From positions 186,001-250,000 of the forward strand of contig CAWBWL010000010.1 of the NCBI GenBank assembly GCA_963792485.1: 64,000 bases of DNA, read 5' to 3'. Both the position numbers and the translations under genes were made by a program. The stretch is from JANOYJ01 sp963792485. GTDB lineage: Bacteria > Pseudomonadota > Alphaproteobacteria > Rhizobiales > Rhizobiaceae. Numbering within the stretch: position 1 is the first letter of the stretch; each line of letters starts with the position of its first letter. Below the pieces are notes generated by a model. The model was not told where the DNA came from. It did not search any database and saw nothing but the letters and a program-made list of their open reading frames with translations. This document shows positions 46,139-55,593 of this stretch, piece by piece.

Positions 46139-47012
46139 ATGGCCACCGAAGACGCCGACCCACGATTTGCCGAACTAGACGCCTGGCCGCTGTCCTTCGC
46201 CATCGAGGCGATGTGGGACGGGCAGATGGCCGCAGTCGCCGCCGTGCGCGCCGCCCTGCCTCAGATCACGGCAGCGACGGAAGCGGCATCCGAGCGCCTC
46301 GCAAGCAGTGGACGATTGATCTATGCCGGGGCCGGCACGTCCGGCCGCGTGGCGGTGCAGGACGGCACGGAGCTTGGCCCCACCTTCAACTGGCCGCCTG
46401 AGCGCCTCCTCTACGTGCTGGCTGGCGGCGACCATGCCATTCTCAACAGCGTTGAGGGCGCGGAGGACGATGCGGAAGAAGGTGCGCGTCAAATGGATGA
46501 TGCAGGTGTTGGCGCGGACGATGTGGTCATCGGCGTCGCGGCGAGCGGCAGGACGCCGTTCACGCTTGCGCTGACCCAGAGGGCGCGACAACGCGGCGCG
46601 CTGACCATAGGTCTGGCTGGAAATGCGGGCTCGCCGCTGCTTGAGGTGTCCGAATATCCAATCTTGATAGAAACCGGAAGCGAAGTGCTGGCGGGTTCCA
46701 CACGAATGAAGGCTGGGACGGCGCAGAAAGTGGCGCTCAACTTGATCTCAACCGGACTCATGATCCGGCTCGGCCGCGTCTACAAGGGCCTTATGGTCGA
46801 CATGCAAACCTCGAACATCAAGCTCAAGGCGCGCGCGGCGCGTATTGTCGCGACAGATTGCGGCCTGTGAAGTCGCGCGGGCCGAAGAGGCGCTGCAGGC
46901 AAGTGGCGGAAATATCAAGCTCGGTGTTCTTCTCGCTCTCGACAAGCCGCTTGAGGAAGCTGTGAAAATGCTGGCGGCCAGCGGCGGCAATTTGCGCAAG
47001 GCGCTTGAGTAG
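46139..47012 (+). pseudogene. murQ: N-acetylmuramic acid 6-phosphate etherase, one apparent frameshift at 46856
   Basis: Cleaves the lactyl ether of MurNAc-6-phosphate in cell-wall recycling. The SIS domain shows YAGAGTSGRVAVQDGTELGP, with VIGVAASGRTPFTL and EVLAGSTRMKAGTAQK as further family blocks. The first frame stops at 46870 right after KARAARIVAT; the remaining family C-terminus (CEVARAEEALQASGGNIKLG to NLRKALE) follows in the next frame to 47012. Dropping the G at 46856 joins them. The catalytic core is complete. A single-base sequencing error is the likely cause. Six bases separate it from the convergent prs gene. Confidence 0.85.
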
Positions 47013-47018
47013 CCCTTG

Positions 47019-47951
47019 TCAGTCGAACAGGCTGGACACCGACTCTTCCGACGCAGTTCGGGAAATTGCTTCTCCCATCAGATCGGCAATCGAGATAATT
47101 CGAATATTGTGCGCTCCCTCGACTGCCGTGGTTGGCTGGATGGAATCGGTGATCACAAGCTCTTTCAATTTCGAAGCAGCAATGCGCGCGACTGCGCCGC
47201 CTGAGAGGACACCGTGTGTGATATAGGCAGTCACGCTAATTGCGCCTTGTTCGAGTAGCGCCTCGGCGGCGTTGCAAAGCGTGCCGCCCGAATCGACGAT
47301 GTCGTCAAACAGAAGGCAGTCTTTGCCGCGTACATCGCCGATGACGTTCATCACTTCGGATTCACCCGCCTTTTCGCGACGCTTGTCGACGATGGCGAGC
47401 TGGCCGTTAATGCGCTTGGCGAGCGAGCGGGCGCGCACCACGCCGCCGACATCCGGCGAGACGACGACGACATTCGACAGATTGTAGTTTGCTTTCACAT
47501 CCCGCGCGATGACCGGAACTGAATAAAGGTTGTCGGTCGGTATATCGAAAAACCCCTGGATTTGCCCAGCGTGCAAATCCAGCGTCAGCACACGGTTTGC
47601 GCCTGCTTCGGTAATCAGGTTTGCGACAAGCTTGGCGGAAATGGGCGTACGCGGGCCGGGTTTGCGGTCTTGCCTGGCATAGCCAAAATAAGGGATCACT
47701 GCGGTGATGCGCTTGGCCGATGAGCGGCGCAGCGCATCGATCATGATCAGCATTTCCATCAGATGATCGTTGACCGGATAGGCGGTCGACTGCAGGACGA
47801 ACACATCCTCGCCGCGGACATTCTCCTGAATTTCAACGAAAATTTCCTGGTCGGCAAACCGGCGCACACTAGCCTTACCCAGCGGGATATTCAGATATTT
47901 CGCGATTTGCTCGGCCAGCACCCGGTTCGAATTGCCCGCGAAAATTTTCAT
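47019..47951 (-). CDS. prs: Ribose-phosphate pyrophosphokinase
   Basis: A 310-residue enzyme that makes PRPP for nucleotide, His and Trp synthesis. Typical blocks: GNSNRVLAEQIAKYL, the ATP-binding FVLQSTAYPVNDHLMEML, YFGYARQDRKPGPRTPISAK, DLHAGQIQGFF and the PRPP loop DCLLFDDIVDSGGT. Full length and close to the class I enzymes. Cytosolic. About 112 bases separate it from the lipoprotein gene upstream on the same strand. Confidence 0.97.
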   Translation of the reverse strand: MKIFAGNSNRVLAEQIAKYLNIPLGKASVRRFADQEIFVEIQENVRGEDVFVLQSTAYPVNDHLMEMLIMIDALRRSSAKRITAVIPYFGYARQDRKPGPRTPISAKLVANLITEAGANRVLTLDLHAGQIQGFFDIPTDNLYSVPVIARDVKANYNLSNVVVVSPDVGGVVRARSLAKRINGQLAIVDKRREKAGESEVMNVIGDVRGKDCLLFDDIVDSGGTLCNAAEALLEQGAISVTAYITHGVLSGGAVARIAASKLKELVITDSIQPTTAVEGAHNIRIISIADLMGEAISRTASEESVSSLFD

Positions 47952-48063
47952 GCCTTGTCGGTCCCGGCCACTTGGATGGTTGGGCGTTTAGCGGCGCACC
48001 GGAAAAGATTCAAGCCGCGGCCCTTCAGTCTTTGGTCACAATCCAAAGAAAGAGCGATTGCTG

Positions 48064-48606
48064 TCAGGTAGCACCGCTGCGCCAAGCGGAAAAATCGGCG
48101 ATAGTTTTGTTAGCAATTTTTTCCATCAAAGTGTCCGGTACCGCTTCCCAGGATGCCGTGGCTGAGGAAGCAGGCGCCGACTCCTGGCCCTGGATGCGGT
48201 GCAGCCGGTTGCCGGCATTGTCTAGCACATCAAAGACGTAAACGATGGTCACCTGACCGTTCTCGTTCAGAAGCGAAAAATAGCCTTTGAGAATGTGCGA
48301 AACATTGGTCTCTGCTGAGGGGGCAATGGATAGTCCCTGTGCCTTGGCCGCAGCCGTCAGACGCCGTGAGAGGGGCGTCACCTTGCCGACCGGTGCGCCG
48401 ATGATGGGGGCGAACTGCAGGCGCGTTGCGGATATCGCCGCGCTTTGCTGACCGGGGCTCGGAGCGGTTGCGCGCAGTTGAGCTCCGGCAGCAGCCGGGT
48501 CGTTTGGCGAATTTGTGCCGTCAACCTTCAGTGCAGATTCCGTGCTGTTGCACGACGCAAGTATGATGCCCATCAGCGCGATAGACGCAATCTTCCCCAG
48601 ATGCAT
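48064..48606 (-). CDS. Hypothetical lipoprotein
   Basis: 180 residues. The signal sequence IALMGIILASC ends in a lipobox (LASC, lipidated Cys about residue 19). The mature part starts with a flexible Asn/Ala-rich linker, then about 120 residues of mixed fold (TPLSRRLTAAAKAQGLSIAP, VTIVYVFDVLDNAGNRLHRI). It resembles other alphaproteobacterial lipoproteins of unknown role. Processing would need Lgt, which is also encoded here (51734). Confidence 0.75.
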   Translation of the reverse strand: MHLGKIASIALMGIILASCNSTESALKVDGTNSPNDPAAAGAQLRATAPSPGQQSAAISATRLQFAPIIGAPVGKVTPLSRRLTAAAKAQGLSIAPSAETNVSHILKGYFSLLNENGQVTIVYVFDVLDNAGNRLHRIQGQESAPASSATASWEAVPDTLMEKIANKTIADFSAWRSGAT

Positions 48607-48667
48607 TTGTGCGGGCCTCCCGAGCCTCTTGATTATTCATGTTATCACAAACGTCCCAGCGATAGCT

Positions 48668-49819
48668 TCAACGCAAGATTAAGTCCAGAGAATGGCGTGA
48701 AAGCGGCTCTGCTGGTCCCTCCCGGGTCAGAGATGTGCGACCAAGGCAAATGGCCGTCTCGCTGTCAGAGTCCATCAAAATCATGTGCGCGAACAATGTC
48801 ATATTGGGGACGATCCTGGTTGGATTACCTGTATAAAACATCGGCATGTCCATCCACGACGGCGTGAAGCGTGCACCAAGCGAATAGCCACAGGCGTTAA
48901 GCCGATGACGGGAGAGGCCGCGCTCGTCAAATACCTTGGCGTGTGCCGCAAACACGTCGCCGAATGTGTTGCCCGGTATCATGGCGAGTTCGCATGCTGT
49001 CAGTGCTGCGACGGCTGCTTCGTGCAGCTCATGGTGCCGCGCTTTGGGCTCGCCGATGACAATCGTGCGCATCATCGCTGCGTGATAGTGGTGGTAGACA
49101 CCTGCCCATTCGAGCGTCAGCTGGTCATTTGTGTCCAGTTTCCGGCGCCCTGCCTTGTAGCGACAGAGCAGCGCGTCTGCGCCGGAGCCAATAATGAACT
49201 CATTGCCCGGATAGTCGCCGCCGCCTTCGAATATGGCCGAATGCATGGCGGCAAGAATGCGGCCCTCATCAGCGCCGCCCTTGATCAGCGATAAAGCAGC
49301 GTCCAGCGCTTCATCGGCAAGTTCGGCCGCGCGACGGGTTTTCTCGATTTCCGCATCGCTCTTGACCGCGCGCATCGAGTCGACGAGCCCGGAGATGTCG
49401 ATCATGGCGCAAAAAGTTGTCAGTTGTTGGTCAAGCCTGCGACCGTTCCCGGCGGTTAGGCCATGCGTGTCATACTCAACGCCGACCCGCGCGCCGAGAA
49501 GATCAAGATCGTTCATCAGATTGCGCAGTTCAAGCGCGGGATTTGCGCCGTCACGGTCAGTCCAGATGACGATATTGTCGATGATGGATGTGTGCCGCGC
49601 CTGGCGCAGATCGGCGGAGCGGGTGAGCAGGATCATCGACCCGTCCGCCTTGACAATCAGGCTCTGGAAGAAACAAAAGCCGAATGTGTCATAGCCGGTC
49701 AGCCAGTACATGGATTCCTGCGCAAACAGGAGAACCGCGTCGAGCTTCTGCGTCGCCATCGCCGATTTCAGCGCCGCCATGCGGTTGTCGAACTCCTGGC
49801 GGGAAAAGTGAAGTGCCAT
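48668..49819 (-). CDS. M24 family peptidase homologue with altered metal site
   Basis: 383 residues with a creatinase-type N-terminal domain and a pita-bread M24 domain. Canonical M24 enzymes have D...D...H...E...E ligands. Here the first ligand strand reads TLEWAGVYHHYHAAMMRT (E for the first D, A where the second D stands), and the expected H motif reads CGYSLGARF. Metal binding is thus doubtful. Creatinase-like and ectoine hydrolase-like relatives also lack metal, so a hydrolase of that sort is possible. Its start overlaps the pgeF stop by one base. Confidence 0.78.
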   Translation of the reverse strand: MALHFSRQEFDNRMAALKSAMATQKLDAVLLFAQESMYWLTGYDTFGFCFFQSLIVKADGSMILLTRSADLRQARHTSIIDNIVIWTDRDGANPALELRNLMNDLDLLGARVGVEYDTHGLTAGNGRRLDQQLTTFCAMIDISGLVDSMRAVKSDAEIEKTRRAAELADEALDAALSLIKGGADEGRILAAMHSAIFEGGGDYPGNEFIIGSGADALLCRYKAGRRKLDTNDQLTLEWAGVYHHYHAAMMRTIVIGEPKARHHELHEAAVAALTACELAMIPGNTFGDVFAAHAKVFDERGLSRHRLNACGYSLGARFTPSWMDMPMFYTGNPTRIVPNMTLFAHMILMDSDSETAICLGRTSLTREGPAEPLSRHSLDLILR

Positions 49820-50604
49820 TATGAGCTCCTTATGGATATTGCCGACAGCTGACGACCGTAGTCCGGTTCCTTGCGGTGCGTTGTGCGGCGGTAGGAGTAG
49901 AAACTTGCCTCATCCGCGTAAGTGCAATCCGGCGTCATAGCTGCCTGAACTCCGCTCAGTTCCAGTCGCCGCAAGGTGAAAGCACGCAGGTCAAACAAGG
50001 CGTGATCCGGCTTGTCCGAGGGCGTGAAGTAACGGTCGTAGTGCGGATCATGTTCCGTGAAATTGCGCATATAGTCGATCCCCACCTCGTAGTTTGGCTG
50101 GCTGATGGACGGCCCGAGAATCGCTTTGATGTCTGCCCGCTTGGCCCCCAGCGCTTCCATCGCCTTCACCGTGTTTTCCAGCACGCCGTACAGTGCGCCC
50201 TTCCAGCCGGCGTGAGCCGCGCCCACGACGCGGGCTTTCTCGTCTGCAAACAGGATCGGCCCGCAGTCGGCAGTCACCACGCCGATGACGGCACCCGGGG
50301 TTGCAGTTGCTATTCCATCCGCCTGCGGCTTCTCGCCCGGAAATGGACCTTCGACGATAACCGCGTCAGGTGAATGCACTTGCCAGGGCGTAATGATCGC
50401 GCTGTTTGCCTGCCCGAAATGCATTGCGGCGCGGCGACGGTTTTCTGCGACGCGCTCCGGGTCGTCATGTGAGCCGGAGCCGACATTCAATCCAGCATAA
50501 ATGCCCTCAGACACGCCGCCTTGGCGGGTGAAGAAGGCATGCTGGATGTCGCCGCTGGAAAGCAGCGGATGCGTGATCGGCTTTACCTGATCTGCGCCGG
50601 ACAT
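49819..50604 (-). CDS. pgeF: Peptidoglycan editing factor/laccase-domain protein
   Basis: A 261-residue YfiH-type protein that removes misplaced amino acids from cell-wall precursors; relatives also show purine nucleosidase activity. The metal residues H77, C114 and H131 are present in WQVHS, TADCGP and AAHAGWKG. FTRQGGVSEGIYAGLN is the family N-terminus. It lies in a minus-strand run lgt - midA - pgeF - M24, with 53 bases after midA. Confidence 0.92.
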   Translation of the reverse strand: MSGADQVKPITHPLLSSGDIQHAFFTRQGGVSEGIYAGLNVGSGSHDDPERVAENRRRAAMHFGQANSAIITPWQVHSPDAVIVEGPFPGEKPQADGIATATPGAVIGVVTADCGPILFADEKARVVGAAHAGWKGALYGVLENTVKAMEALGAKRADIKAILGPSISQPNYEVGIDYMRNFTEHDPHYDRYFTPSDKPDHALFDLRAFTLRRLELSGVQAAMTPDCTYADEASFYSYRRTTHRKEPDYGRQLSAISIRSS

Positions 50605-50657
50605 GTTCGGACCTTTATCGTGACGGCGGCGGAAAGTGTGTCAGTCCGGCTTGGCAG

Positions 50658-51737
50658 TCAATGGCGAAATTTGAGGGGGTGGGCGTCGAAAGGCTGGCTT
50701 GAAACAGCTTTGACTTTGAACAGCTGGCCCATTTGGCGCGACCCCGTCAGACGCGCCAAGGCGGACTTGATGGAATTGACCGCTTCTGGACGGGCCTTCG
50801 CTGCAAGCTGCGCGGAACGCTGCGCAATCCCTGCGCCAGTCAAGAAGTCGCCTTGCGTGAGTGTGTCTGTCACACACAGCCCACAAGCTTGCGCAATTAC
50901 CGTTAAGGCCTCGAAATCAACATGTGAGGTCAAATCACTTTCACCTGGCCGGTCGAAGACGCTGACATAATTATGCTCTCGCACCGCCTGCAGCGTGTCG
51001 CCAAAGCCGGAATTGGCATGGCCGTAATCGATGAACAAGGCAAAACCGCCATTCACCATTAGGTGTTGCGCGATCACTTCCATGAATGTCTCACGGGCGG
51101 GCGCATACTCAAAAATTGCGCCCCGAGCCGCTTGATCATGCGTGGCAGACAGCCGTTGTGAATCCAGCTGATTGAGGCTGAGCGCAAAGGTCAGTTTACC
51201 CTTTCCGTCCAGTTGAACCATGCGCTCCAGCCACCCGTTCTCCGTTTTCTGAAATTGCCGGATGGGCAGTGCGTCGAAGAGTTCGTTGGCAATGATACCG
51301 GCTGGCATTGGCGGGAGATCGCTCACTTGCAAATGCCAGACGATATCCGCGCCGTACTTGGACAGCATCCTTCTTTGAATCTCGCTCAGGCGGGGGCTGG
51401 CTTCGATCATGTGAACCGGTGGACGTTTTCCGGTCAGCTTGCCAATCGTGCGCAGCAAGTCCTCCATCAGCGTCCCGCGGCCGGGACCGATTTCCACCAT
51501 ATGCATGTTGGGAAGACTGATCGCACTTTCGGCTGTAACCCACCAGGCGGCAATGATTTCGCCGAACATCTGGCTGATTTCCGGCGCGGTGGTGAAATCG
51601 CCTTTGGTCCCGAATGGCTCCCGTGTTGTGTAGTAGCCGTGGTCGGGATCAAACAGGCATTGCGCCATGTAGTCCGCAACGGAAAGCGGGCCGGTGAGTT
51701 CGATCTGGCGGCGCAGTTTCTTTTCGAGGGGCGTCAT
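50658..51737 (-). CDS. SAM-dependent methyltransferase, MidA/NDUFAF7 family
   Basis: 359 residues from the ATG at 51737, which overlaps the lgt stop (ATGA). Family blocks: GPLSVADYMAQCLFDPDHGYY, GDFTTAPEISQMFGEI, MVEIGPGRGTLMEDLLR (SAM site) and SNELFDALP-like ANELFDALP. The mitochondrial relative methylates an Arg of complex I subunit NDUFS2. The bacterial target is unproven but may likewise be complex I. Cytosolic. Confidence 0.9.
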   Translation of the reverse strand: MTPLEKKLRRQIELTGPLSVADYMAQCLFDPDHGYYTTREPFGTKGDFTTAPEISQMFGEIIAAWWVTAESAISLPNMHMVEIGPGRGTLMEDLLRTIGKLTGKRPPVHMIEASPRLSEIQRRMLSKYGADIVWHLQVSDLPPMPAGIIANELFDALPIRQFQKTENGWLERMVQLDGKGKLTFALSLNQLDSQRLSATHDQAARGAIFEYAPARETFMEVIAQHLMVNGGFALFIDYGHANSGFGDTLQAVREHNYVSVFDRPGESDLTSHVDFEALTVIAQACGLCVTDTLTQGDFLTGAGIAQRSAQLAAKARPEAVNSIKSALARLTGSRQMGQLFKVKAVSSQPFDAHPLKFRH

Positions 51738-52561
51738 TTGGCCCGCAGCATTGCCCAAAGCCCGGCGGCAATCATCGGAAGCGACAGAACCATTCCCATG
51801 GTCAGCCATCCGCCTGCAAGATAGCCGATCTGCGCGTCCGGCTCGCGCACAAACTCGACCGCAATGCGGCACAGCCCATAGCCTGCAGTAAAGGCGCCGG
51901 CGATGAACCCGGGCGTTTTCAGCTTGTGCCTGGAGTGGCTCAGAAAGCGCATCGCCAGAAACAGGACAAGGCCCTCCAGCAGCGCTTCATACAGCTGGCT
52001 TGGATGGCGGGGCAGTGGACCGCCATTCGGGAAAATGATAGCCCAAGACACGTCCGTTGTGCGGCCCCAAAGCTCTGAATTGATAAAATTTGCCAGGCGC
52101 ACCAGTCCGAGGCCCACAGGGGCGGCGCAAGCTATCGTGTCGAACATTGACCAGACATTGATGCCCCGGCCTCTGGCGAACAGGATCATCGCAATGATAG
52201 TTCCCAGCAATCCCCCGTGAAATGACATTCCGCCTTTCCAGACATAGAGGACAGAGAGCGGATCGGCGGCGTATTTGGCGAGGTCGTAAAACAGGATGTG
52301 GCCAAGACGGCCTCCGAGAACCACACCGAGCGCAGCCCAAAGCACGAAGTCGTCCAAGTGCAGCGCGGTCAGCGGCGGCTCATTGTCGCGCCAAAGGCGC
52401 ATGTTGCTCACGAGCCGTTTGCCATACCACCAGGCGAACAGAATGCCCGCAACATAGCCAAGCCCGTACCAATGAATCGACAGAGGCCCGAGACTGAGGA
52501 TGACCGGGTCGATATCGGGAAAAGCAATCGCGGTCAGGGGAAGGGCGGCGGGATAAGGCAA
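51734..52561 (-). CDS. lgt: Prolipoprotein diacylglyceryl transferase
   Basis: About 275 residues, seven predicted helices. It moves diacylglycerol from phosphatidylglycerol onto the lipobox Cys of prolipoproteins. Conserved blocks: SIHWYGLGYVAGI, GGRLGHILFYD, KGGMSFHGGLLG, RLANFINSELWGR and the PSQLYEALLEG stretch. I chose the TTG at 52561 because GGAG lies 7 bases upstream and the length then fits the family; an ATG 17 codons earlier is possible. First gene of lgt-midA-pgeF-M24. Confidence 0.9.
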   Translation of the reverse strand: MPYPAALPLTAIAFPDIDPVILSLGPLSIHWYGLGYVAGILFAWWYGKRLVSNMRLWRDNEPPLTALHLDDFVLWAALGVVLGGRLGHILFYDLAKYAADPLSVLYVWKGGMSFHGGLLGTIIAMILFARGRGINVWSMFDTIACAAPVGLGLVRLANFINSELWGRTTDVSWAIIFPNGGPLPRHPSQLYEALLEGLVLFLAMRFLSHSRHKLKTPGFIAGAFTAGYGLCRIAVEFVREPDAQIGYLAGGWLTMGMVLSLPMIAAGLWAMLRAK

Positions 52562-52675
52562 ATCACGTCTCCGGATTTGCCCTTCTATCCGGCATCTTGC
52601 CAAAAGGGTCAATCGCGAGCGTTCTTGAATAAGTTCGGGCTACCCACTACCTAATTTTCAACACAGGAGATCAAC

Positions 52676-53014
52676 ATGACACAGGGCCCGAACCGCATTC
52701 TCGATGAGCTTGCCAAGCTGATGACGGACGCAGCCGGCGCGGCACAGGGCGTGCGACGCGAAGTGAGCGAGGCGGTGCGCGCGCAAAGCGAGCGGTTTCT
52801 GAACTCTATGGACTTAGTCAAACGCGAAGAATTCGACGCGGTGATGGAAATGGCGCGCAAGGTGCGCGAGCAGAACGACGCCTTGGCAAAGCGGATTGAG
52901 GCGCTCGAGGCGCAGCTCGGCGTGAAACCAGCCGTCAAGCCGGCTCCCGCGAAGACCGTAAAACCTTCCGCAGCGGCAAGTTCGAAGCTCAAAAAGTCCA
53001 GCGCCGCAAAATAA
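52676..53014 (+). CDS. ubiK: Accessory factor UbiK family protein
   Basis: 112 residues. The N-terminal ~75 residues are coiled-coil-like (NRILDELAKLMTDAAGAAQG, REEFDAVMEMARKVREQNDA), the pattern of UbiK/YqiC, which helps the ubiquinone synthesis complex at the membrane. The C-terminus is a KPAVKPAPAKTVKPS tail. Its promoter region (115 bases) is shared with the divergent lgt gene; aggag lies seven bases before the ATG. Confidence 0.87.
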   Translation: MTQGPNRILDELAKLMTDAAGAAQGVRREVSEAVRAQSERFLNSMDLVKREEFDAVMEMARKVREQNDALAKRIEALEAQLGVKPAVKPAPAKTVKPSAAASSKLKKSSAAK

Positions 53015-53301
53015 TCCACAGCTGGATTGCACTTTTCAAAAACGCCGAATTTGCGAGTCGTTTGAATCGCTTACGCCATTTGCGGCGTGTGGATAAACTG
53101 ATTCCTCCACATGCAATTTGAAAGGCCCGCCAGCTTGTGGCTGGCGCGGCGAATTTCTTTCAATAAATTGAAATCATTGCATGATTCGGAATTGCTGCCG
53201 GACTGCGAATTTCGGAGGAAGCGAGAAGCTTCCAACCTGTCTTAAATGTGCAGGTTCAATTTCAGGCGCAAACCGTCGTTTGCGCGGGCTTCAGGATTTT
53301 C
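53015..53301. other. Intergenic region with a possible ubiK terminator
   Basis: 287 bases. CGCCAGC (53128-53134) and GCTGGCG (53140-53146) form a 7-bp stem with loop TTGTG, followed by cggcgaatttcttt, a poor T tract, so termination is plausible but weak. The rest is AT-richer and should contain the promoter of the YbjN gene. Confidence 0.4.
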
Positions 53302-53802
53302 ATGGCGCAGCCACAACTAAATGTTTCACGCGAAGCTCACCCGATCGATTTGATAGAGCAGGTCGCGCATGCCAATGACTGGACATTCGAGCGCTCGGGC
53401 GATGACGAAGTCGCAATCGGGATCGCCGGACGCTGGACGGAATACAACATCGCCTTCTCCTGGCTCGCCGATCACGAGGCGCTTCATTTGTCCTGTGCAT
53501 GGGAAGTGAATGTCGGGGAATCGCGCTTTAACGAACTGACCCGGCTTCTGGCTGCGATCAATGAGCGCCTTCTGATGGGTCATTTTGACTTTTGGCAGAA
53601 CGAAGGCGTCGTCATGTTCCGCCAGTCGCTGGTTTTGACCGGAGGCCTTGAGCCGACCGACAAGCAGATCGAAGCGCTGCTGACCAGTGCAACTGAGACA
53701 TGCGAGACTTATTTTCAGGCGTTTCAATATGTCATCTGGTCGGGCCTTCCGGCGCGGATGGCTTTGGAAAATGTCATGTTTGAAACGGTGGGGTCAGCCT
53801 GA
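53302..53802 (+). CDS. YbjN domain-containing protein
   Basis: 166 residues matching the YbjN/DUF1790-type fold: HPIDLIEQVAHANDWTFERS, HLSCAWEVNV, then LLAAINERLLMGHFDFW and ALLTSATETCETYFQAFQYV. The fold resembles type III secretion chaperones; the role is unknown. The start at 53302 (MAQPQLNVSRE) is chosen because upstream residues look non-coding. The stop and the csaA start share one base (TGATG). Confidence 0.85.
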   Translation: MAQPQLNVSREAHPIDLIEQVAHANDWTFERSGDDEVAIGIAGRWTEYNIAFSWLADHEALHLSCAWEVNVGESRFNELTRLLAAINERLLMGHFDFWQNEGVVMFRQSLVLTGGLEPTDKQIEALLTSATETCETYFQAFQYVIWSGLPARMALENVMFETVGSA

Positions 53803-54161
53803 TGGCGGAACGATCCGGCATCGCGCCGGAGATCAGCTTTGCCGATTTCTCGAAGGTCGATATCCGCGTTGGCACCATTGTTGAAGCTCTGCCCTTTCCC
53901 GAGGCGCGCAAGCCTGCAATCAAGTTGAGAATTGATTTTGGGTCACAGATTGGCGTCAAGCGCTCCTCCGCTCAAATCACCAAATACTATTCCCCTGAAA
54001 CGCTGATCGGGCGGCAGGTGATGGCGGTCGTCAACTTCCCGCCGCGCCAGATCGGGCCTTTAATGTCGGAAGTCCTGACACTTGGGATGCCGGACGAAGT
54101 GGGCGAAGTCGTATTGGCCGCAGTTGACCTGAAGGTGCCCGACGGCGGACGATTGTTTTAA
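53802..54161 (+). CDS. csaA: CsaA-type tRNA-binding protein
   Basis: 119 residues. Matches the CsaA form of the tRNA-binding domain: FSKVDIRVGTIVEALPFPEA, then LRIDFGSQIGVKRSSAQIT, MAVVNFPPRQIGPLMSEVL, and VPDGGRLF at the end. Family members act as chaperones with some tRNA binding. Its stop codon overlaps the stop of the convergent sensor kinase gene. Confidence 0.9.
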   Translation: MAERSGIAPEISFADFSKVDIRVGTIVEALPFPEARKPAIKLRIDFGSQIGVKRSSAQITKYYSPETLIGRQVMAVVNFPPRQIGPLMSEVLTLGMPDEVGEVVLAAVDLKVPDGGRLF

Positions 54162-55573
54162 GCTGGTACCCTGACCGTCGCCCGCAAACCGCCTTGCGGG
54201 CTTGAGGCGAGGTGGATGTTTCCGCCATGCGAGCGGGCTATGTCGCGGGCAATAGACAGGCCAAGCCCCGTGCCGCTTTCGTCCTGATTGCGCGCCTCAT
54301 CAAGCCGCACAAAGGGACGGAACACATCTTCGCGGCTCTCTGGCGGAATACCCGGCCCGTCATCGTCAACCACAAGCGTCAGCCAGCCCTTGGTATGCAT
54401 GCCACTGACCCAAACCGACTGCGCGTGGCGGAAAGCGTTGGAGGTCAAGTTTGTGATCAGGCGCGTGAAGGCATTGGGTTTTACATACACTTGCGGCTTG
54501 CCGGTCAGGCCGAATTCAAACCTCTTGCCGCGCATTTTCGCTTCCGCCGATAGCTTCTTCAGCAATGCCTCCAGGTCAAATTCGCCCGTCTCCTCTTCGC
54601 CCTCCCCACGTGCGAAGGCGAGATAGCCTTCCAGCATTTGCTGCATGTCAGTCACGTCCTGATCAAGCGCTTTTGTGTTCACCCTGCCGCCCGCGAGCGC
54701 AAGTTGCAGCTTGAAGCGGGTCAGGATGGTACGCAGATCATGGCTGACGCCGGAAAGCATGGCTGTGCGCTGTTCGATCTGCCGTTCAATGCGCTCGCGC
54801 ATCTGGATAAAAGCAAGACCCGCCCGCCGCACTTCCTCCGCGCCGCGCGGACGGAAATCACGTGGCATGGGCCGGCCCTTGCCAAAACTCTCTGAGGCCT
54901 CTGCGAGTTGCTGAATTGGGCGGATCTGGTTGCGCAAGAACAGTATCGCAATACCGATCAGCACGAGCGATGTACCCACCATCCAAAGCAGAAAGATATG
55001 TGTGTTGGAGGCGTAGGCCTGGCTTCGCAGGGCAAAGACACGCAGCACTTTGTCTTCGAGCTGCACCCGGATTTCTACCAGGTTTGAGTCGCCAACCGTG
55101 TCAATCCAGAATGGCCTTCCGATCTGTTTGGTGAGTTCCTGCGTGAGAATGTTGTCGAGAATGCTGAAGAAGGGTTTTGGTCCGGGCGCAGGCAAGGGCT
55201 CTGCGGGGAGCACTGAAATGTTCAATGCCATTTTTTCATTGGCGATTTTGGAGATCGTGTCGAAATTCGCATCCTGCGGATAGGTCTCGATTACGCCGAT
55301 TATGGCCGCTATGTCGCGCACAACGGCTGTCGAAAGGCGTTGTGTCACCGTTTGCCAATGCCGCTCCATGAACACGAAGGCGACAACCGATTGCAAGACG
55401 ACCATGGGCACGATGATGATGAGCAACGAGCGCGCATAAAGGCGTTTGGGCATGCGCCGTGCGATCCAGGTCGTAAACTGGTGCCAGTGCGTCAGCCGTC
55501 GGCCCCCATAGAGCTTCGCCGCTCTTTGCAGCCGCCGCAGCCGCCTTGCGCTTTCTCTAGAGGTCAGTGACAC
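54158..55573 (-). CDS. Sensor histidine kinase (EnvZ-like)
   Basis: 471 residues. Membrane helices at about 49-69 and 193-213 enclose a periplasmic sensor of ~120 residues. A HAMP linker follows, then the H-box GVSHDLRTILTRFKLQLAL with phospho-acceptor H278, and the N and G boxes LITNLTSNAFRHAQ and DDGPGIPPE. It lies 20 bases downstream of the response regulator gene and should phosphorylate it. The signal is unknown. The third gene of MarR - regulator - kinase. Confidence 0.92.
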   Translation of the reverse strand: MSLTSRESARRLRRLQRAAKLYGGRRLTHWHQFTTWIARRMPKRLYARSLLIIIVPMVVLQSVVAFVFMERHWQTVTQRLSTAVVRDIAAIIGVIETYPQDANFDTISKIANEKMALNISVLPAEPLPAPGPKPFFSILDNILTQELTKQIGRPFWIDTVGDSNLVEIRVQLEDKVLRVFALRSQAYASNTHIFLLWMVGTSLVLIGIAILFLRNQIRPIQQLAEASESFGKGRPMPRDFRPRGAEEVRRAGLAFIQMRERIERQIEQRTAMLSGVSHDLRTILTRFKLQLALAGGRVNTKALDQDVTDMQQMLEGYLAFARGEGEEETGEFDLEALLKKLSAEAKMRGKRFEFGLTGKPQVYVKPNAFTRLITNLTSNAFRHAQSVWVSGMHTKGWLTLVVDDDGPGIPPESREDVFRPFVRLDEARNQDESGTGLGLSIARDIARSHGGNIHLASSPQGGLRATVRVPA

Positions 55574-55593
55574 GCTTGGCGGTTCTTCCCGGT

